Shown here: piece by piece, positions 1-7,626 of the stretch | Layout: every line of letters begins with the position of its first letter | Numbering within the stretch: the stretch's first letter is position 1 | Assembly: GCA_017617475.1 (NCBI GenBank) | Contig: JAFZWC010000004.1 | Span: 1-26,491 of the forward strand | Direction of reading: 5' to 3' | DNA: 26,491 bases | From: Bacteroidales bacterium | GTDB lineage: Bacteria; Bacteroidota; Bacteroidia; Bacteroidales; UBA932 | Notes under the pieces: model-generated | Told to the model about the DNA's origin: nothing | Database searches by the model: none | The model's input: the letters and a program-made list of their open reading frames with translations, nothing else | Program-made: the position numbers and the translations under genes

Positions 1-2
1 CA

Positions 3-2045
3 ACGTCTGAGCGCATCCTGTACTACACCGGAAAGACGCATAAGATTGGCGAGGTGCACGAAGGAGCTGCCACCATGGACTGGATGGTGCAGGAGCAGGA
101 GCGTGGTATCACCATCACTTCTGCCGCCACCACCGCATTCTGGCACTACAACGGCGACACCTATCAGATCAATCTGATTGACACTCCCGGACACGTTGAC
201 TTCACCGTAGAGGTGGAGCGCAGCCTGCGCGTATTGGACGGCACCGTGGCCACTTTCTGCGCTGTGGGTCGCGTACAGCCTCAGTCAGAGACCGTATGGC
301 GTCAGGCAGACAAGTACGGCGTGCCTAAGATCGCCTATGTGAACAAGATGGACCGCGTTGGGGCCGACTTCCTCGCCTGCGTTGAGGAAATCAAAACCAA
401 GCTCGGTGCCACCGCCGTTCCCGTTTGCCTCCCCATCGGCGCCGAAGATAAATTCGAAGGCATTGTGGACCTCATCGACATGAAGGCCATCTTCTACAAC
501 AGCTCGGAGGAGCTCGTCAACTATCATGAAGGCGAGATTCCGGCCGACCTGAAGGGAGAAGCCGCCCGCTGGCGCGACATCCTGCTGGAAGCCGCTGCAG
601 AGTGCGATGAGAACCTGATGGAGAAGTATTTTGAGGACCCCGACTCCCTGACCAAGGAGGAAATCATTGCCGCCATTCGCAAGGGCTGCATTTCCATGCA
701 GATTGTCCCTGCCTGCTGCGGTTCTTCCTTCAAGAACAAGGGCGTACAGTTCCTCCTGGATGCCGTGATGCGGTATCTGCCTTCTCCGCTGGATAAGGGA
801 GCCGTGACGGGAACCAACCCGCGTAACGGTGAGGAAATCACCCGTAAACCCTCGGCAGAAGAGCCGTTCTGCGCCCTGGTGTTCAAGATTGCCACGGATC
901 CGTTCGTGGGCCGTCTTGCCTTCCTTCGCGCCTATTCCGGCCGGCTGGACGCAGGGTCTTACGTGTACAACACCCGCACCGCCAAGAAAGAGCGCGTAGC
1001 GCGCCTGTATCAGATGCACTCCAACCACCAGAACCCCATTGAGTTTGTGGAGGCGGGTGACATCTGTGCAGCCGTGGGCTTCAAGGACCTCCGCACCGGA
1101 GACACCGTGTGCCTGGAGGAGAAGCCCATCACCCTGGAAACCATGGAATTCCCTGATCCCGTGATTGGTATTGCCGTAGAGCCCAAGACCCAGAAAGATC
1201 TGGATAAGCTGGGCATTGCGCTGGCCAAGCTGGCAGAGGAAGATCCTACCTTCACCGTGAAGTCAGACCATGAGACCGGCCAGACCGTCATCAGCGGCAT
1301 GGGCGAGCTCCATCTTGACATCATCGTGGACCGCCTGCGCCGGGAATTCGGCGTGGACATCAACCAGGGCGCCCCGCAGGTGAACTACAAGGAGAGCATC
1401 ACCGGCAGCTATCAGCTCCGGGAGGTCTTCAAGAAGCAAACCGGCGGCCGCGGCAAGTTCGCAGACATCATAGTAAACATCTCTCCTGCCGACGAAGGCG
1501 TACAGGGTCTTCAGTTCATCAATTCGGTCAAAGGCGGCAACATTCCCAAGGAATTCATCCCCTCCATTGAAAAGGGCTTCCAGTCCGCAATGGCAAACGG
1601 CGTTCTTGCCGGGTATGAGGTTCCTTCCCTTAAAGTTGAGGTTCTGGACGGCAGCTACCATCCCGTGGACAGTGACCAGCTCTCCTTTGAGCTGGCTGCC
1701 CGCATGGCCTTCCGTCACGCCTGCCCCAAGTGTCATCCGGTCCTTCTTGAGCCCATCATGAGCCTGGAAGTGGTTACTCCGGAAGACTACATGGGAGACA
1801 TTGTAGGCGACCTTAACCGCCGCCGCGGCCAGATTGTGGCCATGGACTCCACCGCCAACGGAGCACGCATCGTCAAGGCGTTTGTTCCGCTCGCAGAACA
1901 GTTCGGTTATGTCACCGTGCTGCGTACGCTGTCCTCTGGACGCGCCACCAGCACCATGACTTTTGACCACTATGCAGAGGTCCCTGCCAACCTGGCAAAG
2001 GACATCGTTGAAAAGAGCGGATACCGCGTGATTGACGACGAGTAA
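3..2045 (+). CDS. fusA: Elongation factor G, 5' partial
   Basis: This is the ribosomal translocase EF-G, a GTPase acting on the 70S ribosome in the cytoplasm. The reading frame is open from base 3, so the gene begins before the window. The first visible residues ([18 protein letters not shown]) are those that normally follow the P-loop, so only about 20-25 N-terminal residues, including the GKTT loop, are missing. Visible GTPase motifs are RGITI (switch I), DTPGHVDF (G3) and NKMDR (G4). Domains II to V follow at normal length and the end is intact at TAA 2043-2045. rpsJ follows 30 bp downstream, the usual Bacteroidetes order at the end of the str cluster. The GTG at 54 is internal and not the true start. 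Family identity is certain; paralogy (fusA versus fusA2) is settled by the rpsJ neighbour. Confidence 0.97.
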   Translation, partial: TSERILYYTGKTHKIGEVHEGAATMDWMVQEQERGITITSAATTAFWHYNGDTYQINLIDTPGHVDFTVEVERSLRVLDGTVATFCAVGRVQPQSETVWRQADKYGVPKIAYVNKMDRVGADFLACVEEIKTKLGATAVPVCLPIGAEDKFEGIVDLIDMKAIFYNSSEELVNYHEGEIPADLKGEAARWRDILLEAAAECDENLMEKYFEDPDSLTKEEIIAAIRKGCISMQIVPACCGSSFKNKGVQFLLDAVMRYLPSPLDKGAVTGTNPRNGEEITRKPSAEEPFCALVFKIATDPFVGRLAFLRAYSGRLDAGSYVYNTRTAKKERVARLYQMHSNHQNPIEFVEAGDICAAVGFKDLRTGDTVCLEEKPITLETMEFPDPVIGIAVEPKTQKDLDKLGIALAKLAEEDPTFTVKSDHETGQTVISGMGELHLDIIVDRLRREFGVDINQGAPQVNYKESITGSYQLREVFKKQTGGRGKFADIIVNISPADEGVQGLQFINSVKGGNIPKEFIPSIEKGFQSAMANGVLAGYEVPSLKVEVLDGSYHPVDSDQLSFELAARMAFRHACPKCHPVLLEPIMSLEVVTPEDYMGDIVGDLNRRRGQIVAMDSTANGARIVKAFVPLAEQFGYVTVLRTLSSGRATSTMTFDHYAEVPANLAKDIVEKSGYRVIDDE

Positions 2046-2075
2046 GATTTAGCAAAAAGTTAAAAAGTAATTGAT

Positions 2076-2381
2076 ATGAGCCAGAAAATCAGAATCAAGC
2101 TGAAATCCTTCGATCACATGCTGGTGGACAAATCTGCCGCCAAGATCGTTGATACAGTGAAGGCAACGGGTGCAAAGGTAGTAGGTCCCATTCCTCTTCC
2201 CACCAACAAGAAAATCTTCACTGTGAACCGCTCCACCTTCGTCAACAAGAAGAGCCGTGAGCAGTTCGAGTTGGACTCCTATGTCCGTCTTATTGACATT
2301 GACGAGTCCAATGCCAAGACCGTGGACGCCCTTATGAAGCTTGAGCTTCCCTCGGGTGTTGAGGTTGAGATCAAGGTCTGA
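2076..2381 (+). CDS. rpsJ: 30S ribosomal protein S10
   Basis: S10 is a component of the 30S head and, as NusE, a partner of NusB in antitermination. The 101-residue product has the normal length and the hallmark stretch GPIPLPTNK followed by [18 protein letters not shown], the loop that inserts into the 30S subunit. The ATG at 2076 is preceded by an A-rich leader (AAAAAGTTAAAAAG), typical of Bacteroidetes ribosomal genes with no strong Shine-Dalgarno. It lies 30 bp after fusA and is very probably cotranscribed with it. Unusually, an intrinsic terminator and a convergent gene follow, whereas in most Bacteroidetes rplC and the rest of the S10 operon come next. Confidence 0.98.
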   Translation: MSQKIRIKLKSFDHMLVDKSAAKIVDTVKATGAKVVGPIPLPTNKKIFTVNRSTFVNKKSREQFELDSYVRLIDIDESNAKTVDALMKLELPSGVEVEIKV

Positions 2382-2406
2382 GGTTAATCCCTTCCAGCCA
2401 AACTGT

Positions 2407-2445
2407 AAGCAGTCCTGCCGGTGTGCGGGACTGCTTTTATTATTT
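2407..2445 (+). terminator. Rho-independent terminator after rpsJ
   Basis: A 9-bp perfect stem (2407-2415 AAGCAGTCC with 2428-2436 GGACTGCTT) closes an 11-nt loop and is followed by a T-rich run, TTTATTATTT. It lies 25 bp after the rpsJ stop and ends the fusA-rpsJ transcript. The 3' end of the convergent cyuA-like gene touches its T-tract. Confidence 0.85.
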
Positions 2446-3768
2446 GCAGAGCATAATGTCCAGGATCATGTGGTCGGCGGTTTTCATGCCGGCAGAGCCA
2501 ATGATGCCTATGTTGCGGATGGTTTTCTCAACATCGTCCTCAATGATGCCGTCCGTGGAGGGGATGCAGGTGCCGCGCAGGGCCAGCACGGCCGACTGCA
2601 ACGCGCAGGACACGCCGGAAGCCACTTTCATGGCGCAACCCACCTTGGCGCCGTCGCATACCATGCCGGTAATGCTGCCGGCCATGTTCTTGATGGCGGC
2701 GCATACCTGTTCATAAGTCCCGCCCTGGAGATACACAATGCCGCAGGCCGATCCCGTAGAGGCCACCACGCAGCCGCAAAGGGCCGACAGTTTCCCCAGA
2801 TAGCTCTTGATATGGATGGCCACCAGATTACTCAGAATGAGCGCCCTCACAAGCTGCTCATCAGGAACATTGTAGCGGAGGGAATAGGCAATGACCGGCA
2901 TGCTTACGGTAATTCCCTGGTTGCCGCTGCCGCTGTTGGACATGGCAGGCAGGGTGCTCCCGGCCATTCGGGCATCTGATGCCGCCGCGGTCATGCCCAT
3001 GGCAAAGCTCATGAAATCGTCGCCAAAGACTTCCTTCTGGTTCTCCCGGATGGTCTTGCCCACCTGGAGGCCGTAATTCCCATGCAGACCCTCAATGGCA
3101 AGCGCCAGGTTCAGGTTCCTGTCTTCCAAAATGAACGCGATATCCTCATAAGGAGCATTGTGTGCAAAGTCCCATATCTCTTTGACTGTCAAGCCGTAAT
3201 CTCCGGTATCACGCTCTGTGGCGGCGGCGCCGGACTCTGAGCTCATGAGAATCTTGTCGGCATAACTGGTTTCTACAATGCGGTCATGATCATCCTCAAT
3301 GACGGCATAGGCGTGCGGGTCCACCTCTGCGCTGGCCTTGATGCCCCCGTCCAGCGACACGGTAGCCTTGACATACAGCAACCTGTCCATGTCCGACACC
3401 CTCACATGCACCCGCTTCTGCGCCACCAGTTCCTTTGCCCGCGCCACCGCCGGGGCCGACAAGCCCTTGAGCACCTCCAGCCCCAGGCCGGACTCTCCGC
3501 AGACCGCCCCCAATGCCGCTGCCACCGGGAGGCCCACCATCCCTGTTCCCGGAATGCCTACCCCCATGCCGTTCTTGAGGATGTTGCCGCTGACGGCCAC
3601 GTCTATGCGGAAATCGGCCTTTTGCCTGTCACATCCCTGGCAATTCTCAACGATGATTTCCGAGGCCTTGGCCACAGCCAGCGCCACGGCAATGGGTTCA
3701 GTACAGCCCAGCGCAGGTTTGACCTCACGGTGCAGGATGTCAAGGATTTCAGCTTTACGGTCTTTCAT
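2440..3768 (-). CDS. L-cysteine desulfidase-like protein (CyuA/UPF0597 family)
   Basis: This 442-residue protein matches the UPF0597/YhaM (CyuA) family, whose length is about 435. Characterised members are oxygen-sensitive Fe-S enzymes that split L-cysteine to pyruvate, sulfide and ammonia, and they share the serine dehydratase alpha fold. The N-terminal signature LGCTEPIAVALAVAKA (residues 20-35) is present. The C-terminal half carries clustered cysteines (LCGCVVASTGSACG and MVCDGAKVGCAMKVASG) fitting a 4Fe-4S ligand set. The ATG at 3768 gives the family-standard N-terminus. The gene is divergent from the tRNA, and the tRNA promoter's -33 box overlaps its start codon. No cysteine transporter (CyuP) is adjacent. 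The family call is firm; substrate (cysteine versus serine) is inferred from family. Confidence 0.9.
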   Translation of the reverse strand: MKDRKAEILDILHREVKPALGCTEPIAVALAVAKASEIIVENCQGCDRQKADFRIDVAVSGNILKNGMGVGIPGTGMVGLPVAAALGAVCGESGLGLEVLKGLSAPAVARAKELVAQKRVHVRVSDMDRLLYVKATVSLDGGIKASAEVDPHAYAVIEDDHDRIVETSYADKILMSSESGAAATERDTGDYGLTVKEIWDFAHNAPYEDIAFILEDRNLNLALAIEGLHGNYGLQVGKTIRENQKEVFGDDFMSFAMGMTAAASDARMAGSTLPAMSNSGSGNQGITVSMPVIAYSLRYNVPDEQLVRALILSNLVAIHIKSYLGKLSALCGCVVASTGSACGIVYLQGGTYEQVCAAIKNMAGSITGMVCDGAKVGCAMKVASGVSCALQSAVLALRGTCIPSTDGIIEDDVEKTIRNIGIIGSAGMKTADHMILDIMLCK

Positions 3769-3799
3769 TTGTTACTTTGTGGAAAGTTTGTTAAATTTG
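3768..3799 (+). promoter_or_regulatory. Promoter of the tRNA gene
   Basis: A -33 box TTTG at 3768-3771 and a -7 box TAAATTTG at 3792-3799 are separated by 20 bp, which fits the primary Bacteroidetes sigma consensus TTTG-N19/21-TAnnTTTG. Predicted transcription starts near 3805, about 10 bp before the tRNA. The -33 box shares a base with the start codon of the divergent cyuA-like gene. Confidence 0.65.
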
Positions 3800-3815
3800 C
3801 AGGCTTTTTAAGCAA

Positions 3816-3888
<73 letters not shown>

Positions 3889-3895
3889 CTTTCAC

Positions 3896-3920
3896 AGCCA
3901 GCCTCCACGCTGGCTTTTTT
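3896..3920 (+). terminator. Rho-independent terminator after the tRNA
   Basis: The stem AGCCAGC (3896-3902) pairs with GCTGGCT (3909-3915) around a 6-nt loop, followed by TTTTT. It lies 7 bp after the tRNA and ends the single-gene tRNA transcript before it meets the convergent arginine operon. Confidence 0.85.
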
Positions 3921-3924
3921 GGTA

Positions 3925-3943
3925 GCTACGCTCCCAGCGTAGC
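3925..3943 (-). other. Palindrome spanning the end of the ornithine carbamoyltransferase gene
   Basis: An 8-bp perfect stem (GCTACGCT / AGCGTAGC) with a 3-nt loop includes the carbamoyltransferase stop codon. On the minus strand it is followed by A-rich rather than T-rich sequence, so it is not a classical terminator. It may stabilise the 3' end of the arginine operon mRNA. Confidence 0.45.
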
Positions 3944-4927
3944 CACCATGACCGCCTTGATGGTGTGCATGCGGTTTTCGGCCTCGTCGAAGACTATGCT
4001 GGCGGGGCTTTCGAAGACGTCTTCCGTAACTTCCACGCCGTTGAGGCCGAATTTCTCATACACGTCGCGACCCACCTGGGTTTCCAGGTTGTGGTAGGCG
4101 GGGAGGCAGTGCATGAACTTGCAGGCCGGATTCCCGGTCTTGGCCATGAGGGCGGCGTTTACCTGGTAGGGCTTGAGGAGGGCTATCCTTTCGGCCCAGA
4201 CTTCGGCGGGCTCTCCCATGGAAACCCAGACGTCCGTGTACAGGAAGTCGCAGCCCTTGACACCCAAATCCACGTCGTCCGTGATGGTGATGCGGGCGCC
4301 GGTCTCTGCGGCAACGGCGCGGCACTGGGCCACCAGTTCTGCCGACGGCTGCAGGGCCTTGGGCGCCACAATCCTTACGTCCATGCCCATCTTGGCGCCG
4401 CCTACCAGCAGGGAGTTGCCCATGTTGAAGCGGGCGTCGCCCAGGTAGGCGTAGGAGACCTGCTGCAGAGGCTTGCCGGCATGCTCGCGCATGGTGAGGA
4501 AGTCGGCCAGGATCTGGGTGGGATGGAATTCATTGGTGAGGCCGTTCCATACGGGAACGCCGGAGTACCGGGCCAGTTCCTCCACGGTCTTTTGCGCAAA
4601 GCCGCGGTATTCAATGCCGTCGTACATGCGTCCCAGTACGCGGGCAGTGTCCTTCATGGACTCCTTCACGCCAATCTGACTGCCCGTGGGACCCAGATAG
4701 GTCACGTGGGCGCCCTGGTCATATGCGGCCGTTTCAAAGGCGCAGCGGGTGCGGGTAGAGGTCTTTTCAAAGATGAGGGCTATGTTCTTGCCTTTGAGCC
4801 GGGGCTGTTCCGTTCCGGTGCGCTTGGCTGTTTTGAGCTCTGCCGCCAAGTCCAGCAGGTATTGGATCTCCTTGGGGGAGAAGTCCAGCAGCTTGAGGAA
4901 GCTGCGGTTTCTGAGGTTATATGCCAT
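3926..4927 (-). CDS. arcB: Ornithine carbamoyltransferase, probably catabolic (ArcB-like)
   Basis: The enzyme interconverts citrulline plus phosphate with ornithine plus carbamoyl phosphate in the cytoplasm. The 333-residue protein has the usual length and all signature motifs. These are STRTR (57-61) for carbamoyl phosphate, HPTQ (135-138), the ornithine-binding SMGE (236-239) and HCLP (273-276). It is a true ornithine enzyme, with no sign of the SOTCase/AOTCase replacements that many Bacteroidetes use for arginine biosynthesis. The start ATG at 4927 lies 4 bp after the carbamate kinase stop. It is the last gene of the operon, after a deiminase-like gene and carbamate kinase, which argues for the catabolic direction. 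An anabolic role (argF) is the main alternative. Confidence 0.93.
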   Translation of the reverse strand: MAYNLRNRSFLKLLDFSPKEIQYLLDLAAELKTAKRTGTEQPRLKGKNIALIFEKTSTRTRCAFETAAYDQGAHVTYLGPTGSQIGVKESMKDTARVLGRMYDGIEYRGFAQKTVEELARYSGVPVWNGLTNEFHPTQILADFLTMREHAGKPLQQVSYAYLGDARFNMGNSLLVGGAKMGMDVRIVAPKALQPSAELVAQCRAVAAETGARITITDDVDLGVKGCDFLYTDVWVSMGEPAEVWAERIALLKPYQVNAALMAKTGNPACKFMHCLPAYHNLETQVGRDVYEKFGLNGVEVTEDVFESPASIVFDEAENRMHTIKAVMVATLGA

Positions 4928-4931
4928 AGTG

Positions 4932-5822
4932 TTAAGGTATGATTACGGTATCTGAAATGTGGCAGACCTGGCCGCCGCCTTCCAGGAAGAGCAGCGCGGC
5001 GCGCACCTTGGGGGCCATGGAACCCTCTGTGAACTGGCCGTCGGCAAGATATTGGCGGGCCTGGGCTGCCGTGAACCGGTCCAGTTCCACCTGGTTGGGC
5101 TGGCGGAAGTTGATGCAAACCTTGGGGACGTCCGTAAGGATGCGGAACTCGTCGGCCTTCATCCGGACAGCCGCCAGGGAACTGGCCAAGTCCTTGTCTA
5201 TGACGGCTTCCACCCCGCGGTAGCCGTCTCCGTCCCGCACAACGGGAATCCCGCCGCCACCTACGGTAATGACAATGTTTCCTTCCCGGGCCAGCCTTTC
5301 CACCAGCTCAATGTTATTGATGCGCAGCGGCCTGGGCGACGCCACCACCTTGCGCCAACCCAGTCCCCGGGGGTCTTGCCGATAGGTGGCTCCATCGGCG
5401 GGAGCCTGGGGGTAGTACGGCCCTACGGGCTTGGTGGGGTTGGAGAAGCCGGGATCGTCGGCCCCAACTTCTACGCGGGTGACGACGGAAACAATGCGGC
5501 GGTCAATGCCGGCGCGGTGCAGTACCCGCTCCAGGCCCGTCTCCAGGAGGTAGGCGATAGAGCCCTGGGTCTCGGCCCCGCAGAAGTCCATGGGCATGGC
5601 TTCCAGGCCGAACTCCTTGCGCCCGGCCTCATGCCGCAGGAGCGCATTCCCCACCTGGGGACCGTTCCCGTGCCCAATCACAATATCATATCCCTGCTTG
5701 ACCAGCGGAAGAATCTGCGTGCAGGCTTCTTCTACGTTGGCCAGCAGTTGGGCGTACGTGCCTTTTTGCCCGGCACGCAGCAGTGCGTTCCCTCCGAACG
5801 CAATCATTGCCAGTTTTGCCAT
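4932..5822 (-). CDS. arcC: Carbamate kinase
   Basis: Carbamate kinase transfers phosphate from carbamoyl phosphate to ADP, yielding ATP, ammonia and CO2. It is the energy-conserving last step of the arginine deiminase pathway. The 296-residue product carries GGNALL (10-15), [12 protein letters not shown] from residue 51, TVGGGGIPV ending near 194 and DKDLAS (209-214), all diagnostic of the amino-acid kinase fold of ArcC. The ATG at 5822 overlaps the TGA of the upstream deiminase-like gene by one base (TGATG), implying translational coupling. The ornithine carbamoyltransferase follows 4 bp downstream. Length (about 300-315 in the family) and motifs are normal. Confidence 0.95.
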   Translation of the reverse strand: MAKLAMIAFGGNALLRAGQKGTYAQLLANVEEACTQILPLVKQGYDIVIGHGNGPQVGNALLRHEAGRKEFGLEAMPMDFCGAETQGSIAYLLETGLERVLHRAGIDRRIVSVVTRVEVGADDPGFSNPTKPVGPYYPQAPADGATYRQDPRGLGWRKVVASPRPLRINNIELVERLAREGNIVITVGGGGIPVVRDGDGYRGVEAVIDKDLASSLAAVRMKADEFRILTDVPKVCINFRQPNQVELDRFTAAQARQYLADGQFTEGSMAPKVRAALLFLEGGGQVCHISDTVIIP

Positions 5823-6736
5823 CAGTCTCTTCTTAAAGGAAGGGTGGAGCAGCGCAGCAGGCCGCCCATCTTGGAGATTTCCCGGTAGGGGACGGTTTCC
5901 ACGGTAAAGCCCCAGACATCTTCCAGATGCTTTTTCAGGCGAAGGAAGTGCTCCTCTACCACCACCACATCCGGGGCAATGGAGAAGATGTTGGAGTTCA
6001 TCCAGTACATTTCCTCCGTGGTAATCTCAAAGACATTCTCCTTGCCGAACATCTCTACCAGGTGGTCGGCATCTCTGGGATTCAGGAAGCCGCGCTTGTA
6101 AATGATGCACTTGTCCTTGCCCACAGGCATGAAGGTGCAGTCCAGGTGAAGGATGCCCTCATACGGGTCCGTGTCACTTTTACGGAGGTTGAGCGGAATA
6201 ATCTTCTTGCTTGGGAAAATCATCCGGAGGTAGTCCAGCGCCAGGCGGTTGGTACGGGCGGTCTTCACGGAAGGATAGTCTTCAAAGGCGTACTGGCCCA
6301 GGAAGATGATGTCGTTCCACAGGACGACGTCTCCACCCTCCACGTGCACGGTTTCCGGCAGGTTGTAGATGTTCTTATAGGGAATATCCATGTAGATATT
6401 CTCATAAGCGTCAATCTCTTCCTGGCGGTCCGGGATAATGTTGGATACAATGATTTTGTCGTCAATCACAAAGCCTACGTCCCGGGCGAACACCTGGTTG
6501 CAATTAGGGACCAGTTCCGGCCGGTAAACTTTTACGCCGTATTTGAGCAGGACGGCCTCAAATGCGCCCATCTCCTGGACAATGTCTTCTTCCGTGGGAT
6601 AGACACCGTGCAGGACCGACTCATAGGATTTACTGTCAAAAGTCTGCTCCAGCGTGGGAACCGGACCGTTGGACCACGGCAGTCCCAGCACCACTTCCCT
6701 CAGGCGGGAAGTCTCGTTCTCTACATGCAGGTTCAT
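5822..6736 (-). CDS. Arginine-deiminase-like amidinotransferase family enzyme
   Basis: This 304-residue protein belongs to the guanidino-group modifying superfamily (ADI, DDAH, amidinotransferase). Candidate catalytic residues are visible: RD at 85-86, EGGD at 133-136, HLD at 197-199 and the nucleophile C296 in GGLLRCSTLPLRRD at the C-terminus. The carbamate kinase and ornithine carbamoyltransferase genes that follow make arginine deimination to citrulline the likely reaction. It is about 100 residues shorter than canonical ArcA (about 405), lacking the helical insertion. Its size and the Cys context fit short DDAH/amidinotransferase-like enzymes better. Alternatives are an arginine dihydrolase or a dimethylarginine hydrolase. 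The ATG at 6736 overlaps the EamA stop (ATGA). Confidence 0.8.
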   Translation of the reverse strand: MNLHVENETSRLREVVLGLPWSNGPVPTLEQTFDSKSYESVLHGVYPTEEDIVQEMGAFEAVLLKYGVKVYRPELVPNCNQVFARDVGFVIDDKIIVSNIIPDRQEEIDAYENIYMDIPYKNIYNLPETVHVEGGDVVLWNDIIFLGQYAFEDYPSVKTARTNRLALDYLRMIFPSKKIIPLNLRKSDTDPYEGILHLDCTFMPVGKDKCIIYKRGFLNPRDADHLVEMFGKENVFEITTEEMYWMNSNIFSIAPDVVVVEEHFLRLKKHLEDVWGFTVETVPYREISKMGGLLRCSTLPLRRD

Positions 6737-7626
6737 ATTTTTTTATTTTGCATTTGCGTCAGGAAAATACCCACCATGCCCACGGCCAGGCCGCCCCATT
6801 GCAGAAGGCTCAGCTGCTCGTTGCCAAACAGGAAGGCCAGGATGCCGGTGACCAGGGGCACTACGGCCAGGAACACGCTGGTGCGCGCCACGCCCAGCCG
6901 GCCTATGGCATAGGCCCAGCTGGTATAGGCCGTTGCACCGCAGAACAGCGCCAGGGAAAGGGTGGGATACAGGACCTTCCAGCTCAGGTACAGCCCCGCT
7001 TCAAAATGGCTGATTCCCTTGGTGAAAAACAGGGGCGCAAACAGCACCGACCCCAGCAGGAACTGGTACATCACAATGACGGAAGGGGAGTACCGGGCCG
7101 ACAAGGACTTGGTAAAGGCAATCTGCCCCACCTCTGAGATGACGGCAATGAACAGGACCAGAATCCCCACCCAGAAAAGGGGCCCCGTGAGGGTGCGGGT
7201 GTAAGTGACCAGCCACAGGCCGGCCAGGGTGATAAATACGCCCAGGATATTGACTTTGCTGAAGCTCTCCTTGAAAATAAGCATCCCCGCCGCCATGGCA
7301 AAGAGCGGATTGGTGGCAATGATGAGGGATGTGATGGTAGGGGAGTCCGTGAACTGCAGACCGTATGTCTCCGCCACAAAGTAGATGAAAGGCACACAGA
7401 TGGCCAGCAGCGCAAAGCGCCAGACATCCCGCCTGTGGACGTGCATGGGCTGGTGCGTTACCAGGTTAAGGACCCAGAGCAGCACCCCGGCCAGCAGGAT
7501 GCGTACGGGAACAAAGAATTCCACGGGAATCTCCAGCTCAAGCAGGCGGTCGGCCCAGATATAGGACATGGCCCACAGCACCACGGTAAGCATGGCGCAC
7601 AGGTATGCGGGCAGCAGTTTTTTCAT
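6733..7626 (-). CDS. EamA/DMT-superfamily permease
   Basis: This 297-residue inner-membrane protein shows about ten hydrophobic helices in two EamA-type halves, the usual size and layout of drug/metabolite transporters. The second-half signature is visible around ATAYTSWAYAIGRLGVARTSVFLAVVPLV. Its ATG overlaps the last base of the phosphate transporter stop (TAATG), and its own stop overlaps the deiminase start (ATGA), so it is embedded in the arginine operon. No ArcD-type arginine/ornithine antiporter is present. By position this permease is therefore the candidate for arginine uptake or for ornithine/citrulline export. Substrate is inferred only from context; EamA sequence does not predict substrate. 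Confidence 0.88.
   Translation of the reverse strand: MKKLLPAYLCAMLTVVLWAMSYIWADRLLELEIPVEFFVPVRILLAGVLLWVLNLVTHQPMHVHRRDVWRFALLAICVPFIYFVAETYGLQFTDSPTITSLIIATNPLFAMAAGMLIFKESFSKVNILGVFITLAGLWLVTYTRTLTGPLFWVGILVLFIAVISEVGQIAFTKSLSARYSPSVIVMYQFLLGSVLFAPLFFTKGISHFEAGLYLSWKVLYPTLSLALFCGATAYTSWAYAIGRLGVARTSVFLAVVPLVTGILAFLFGNEQLSLLQWGGLAVGMVGIFLTQMQNKKI

Noticed and set aside
285..1970. Long minus-strand open frames inside fusA (247 and 235 codons)
   Set aside because: They are antisense to a certain EF-G gene and arise from its GC-rich codon use; the products have no recognisable domains.
3965..4942. 325-codon plus-strand frame opposite the ornithine carbamoyltransferase
   Set aside because: It is an antisense shadow; the minus-strand gene has every family motif.
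4959..5888. 309-codon plus-strand frame opposite carbamate kinase
   Set aside because: It is an antisense shadow with low-complexity His/Gly-rich product and no start signals.
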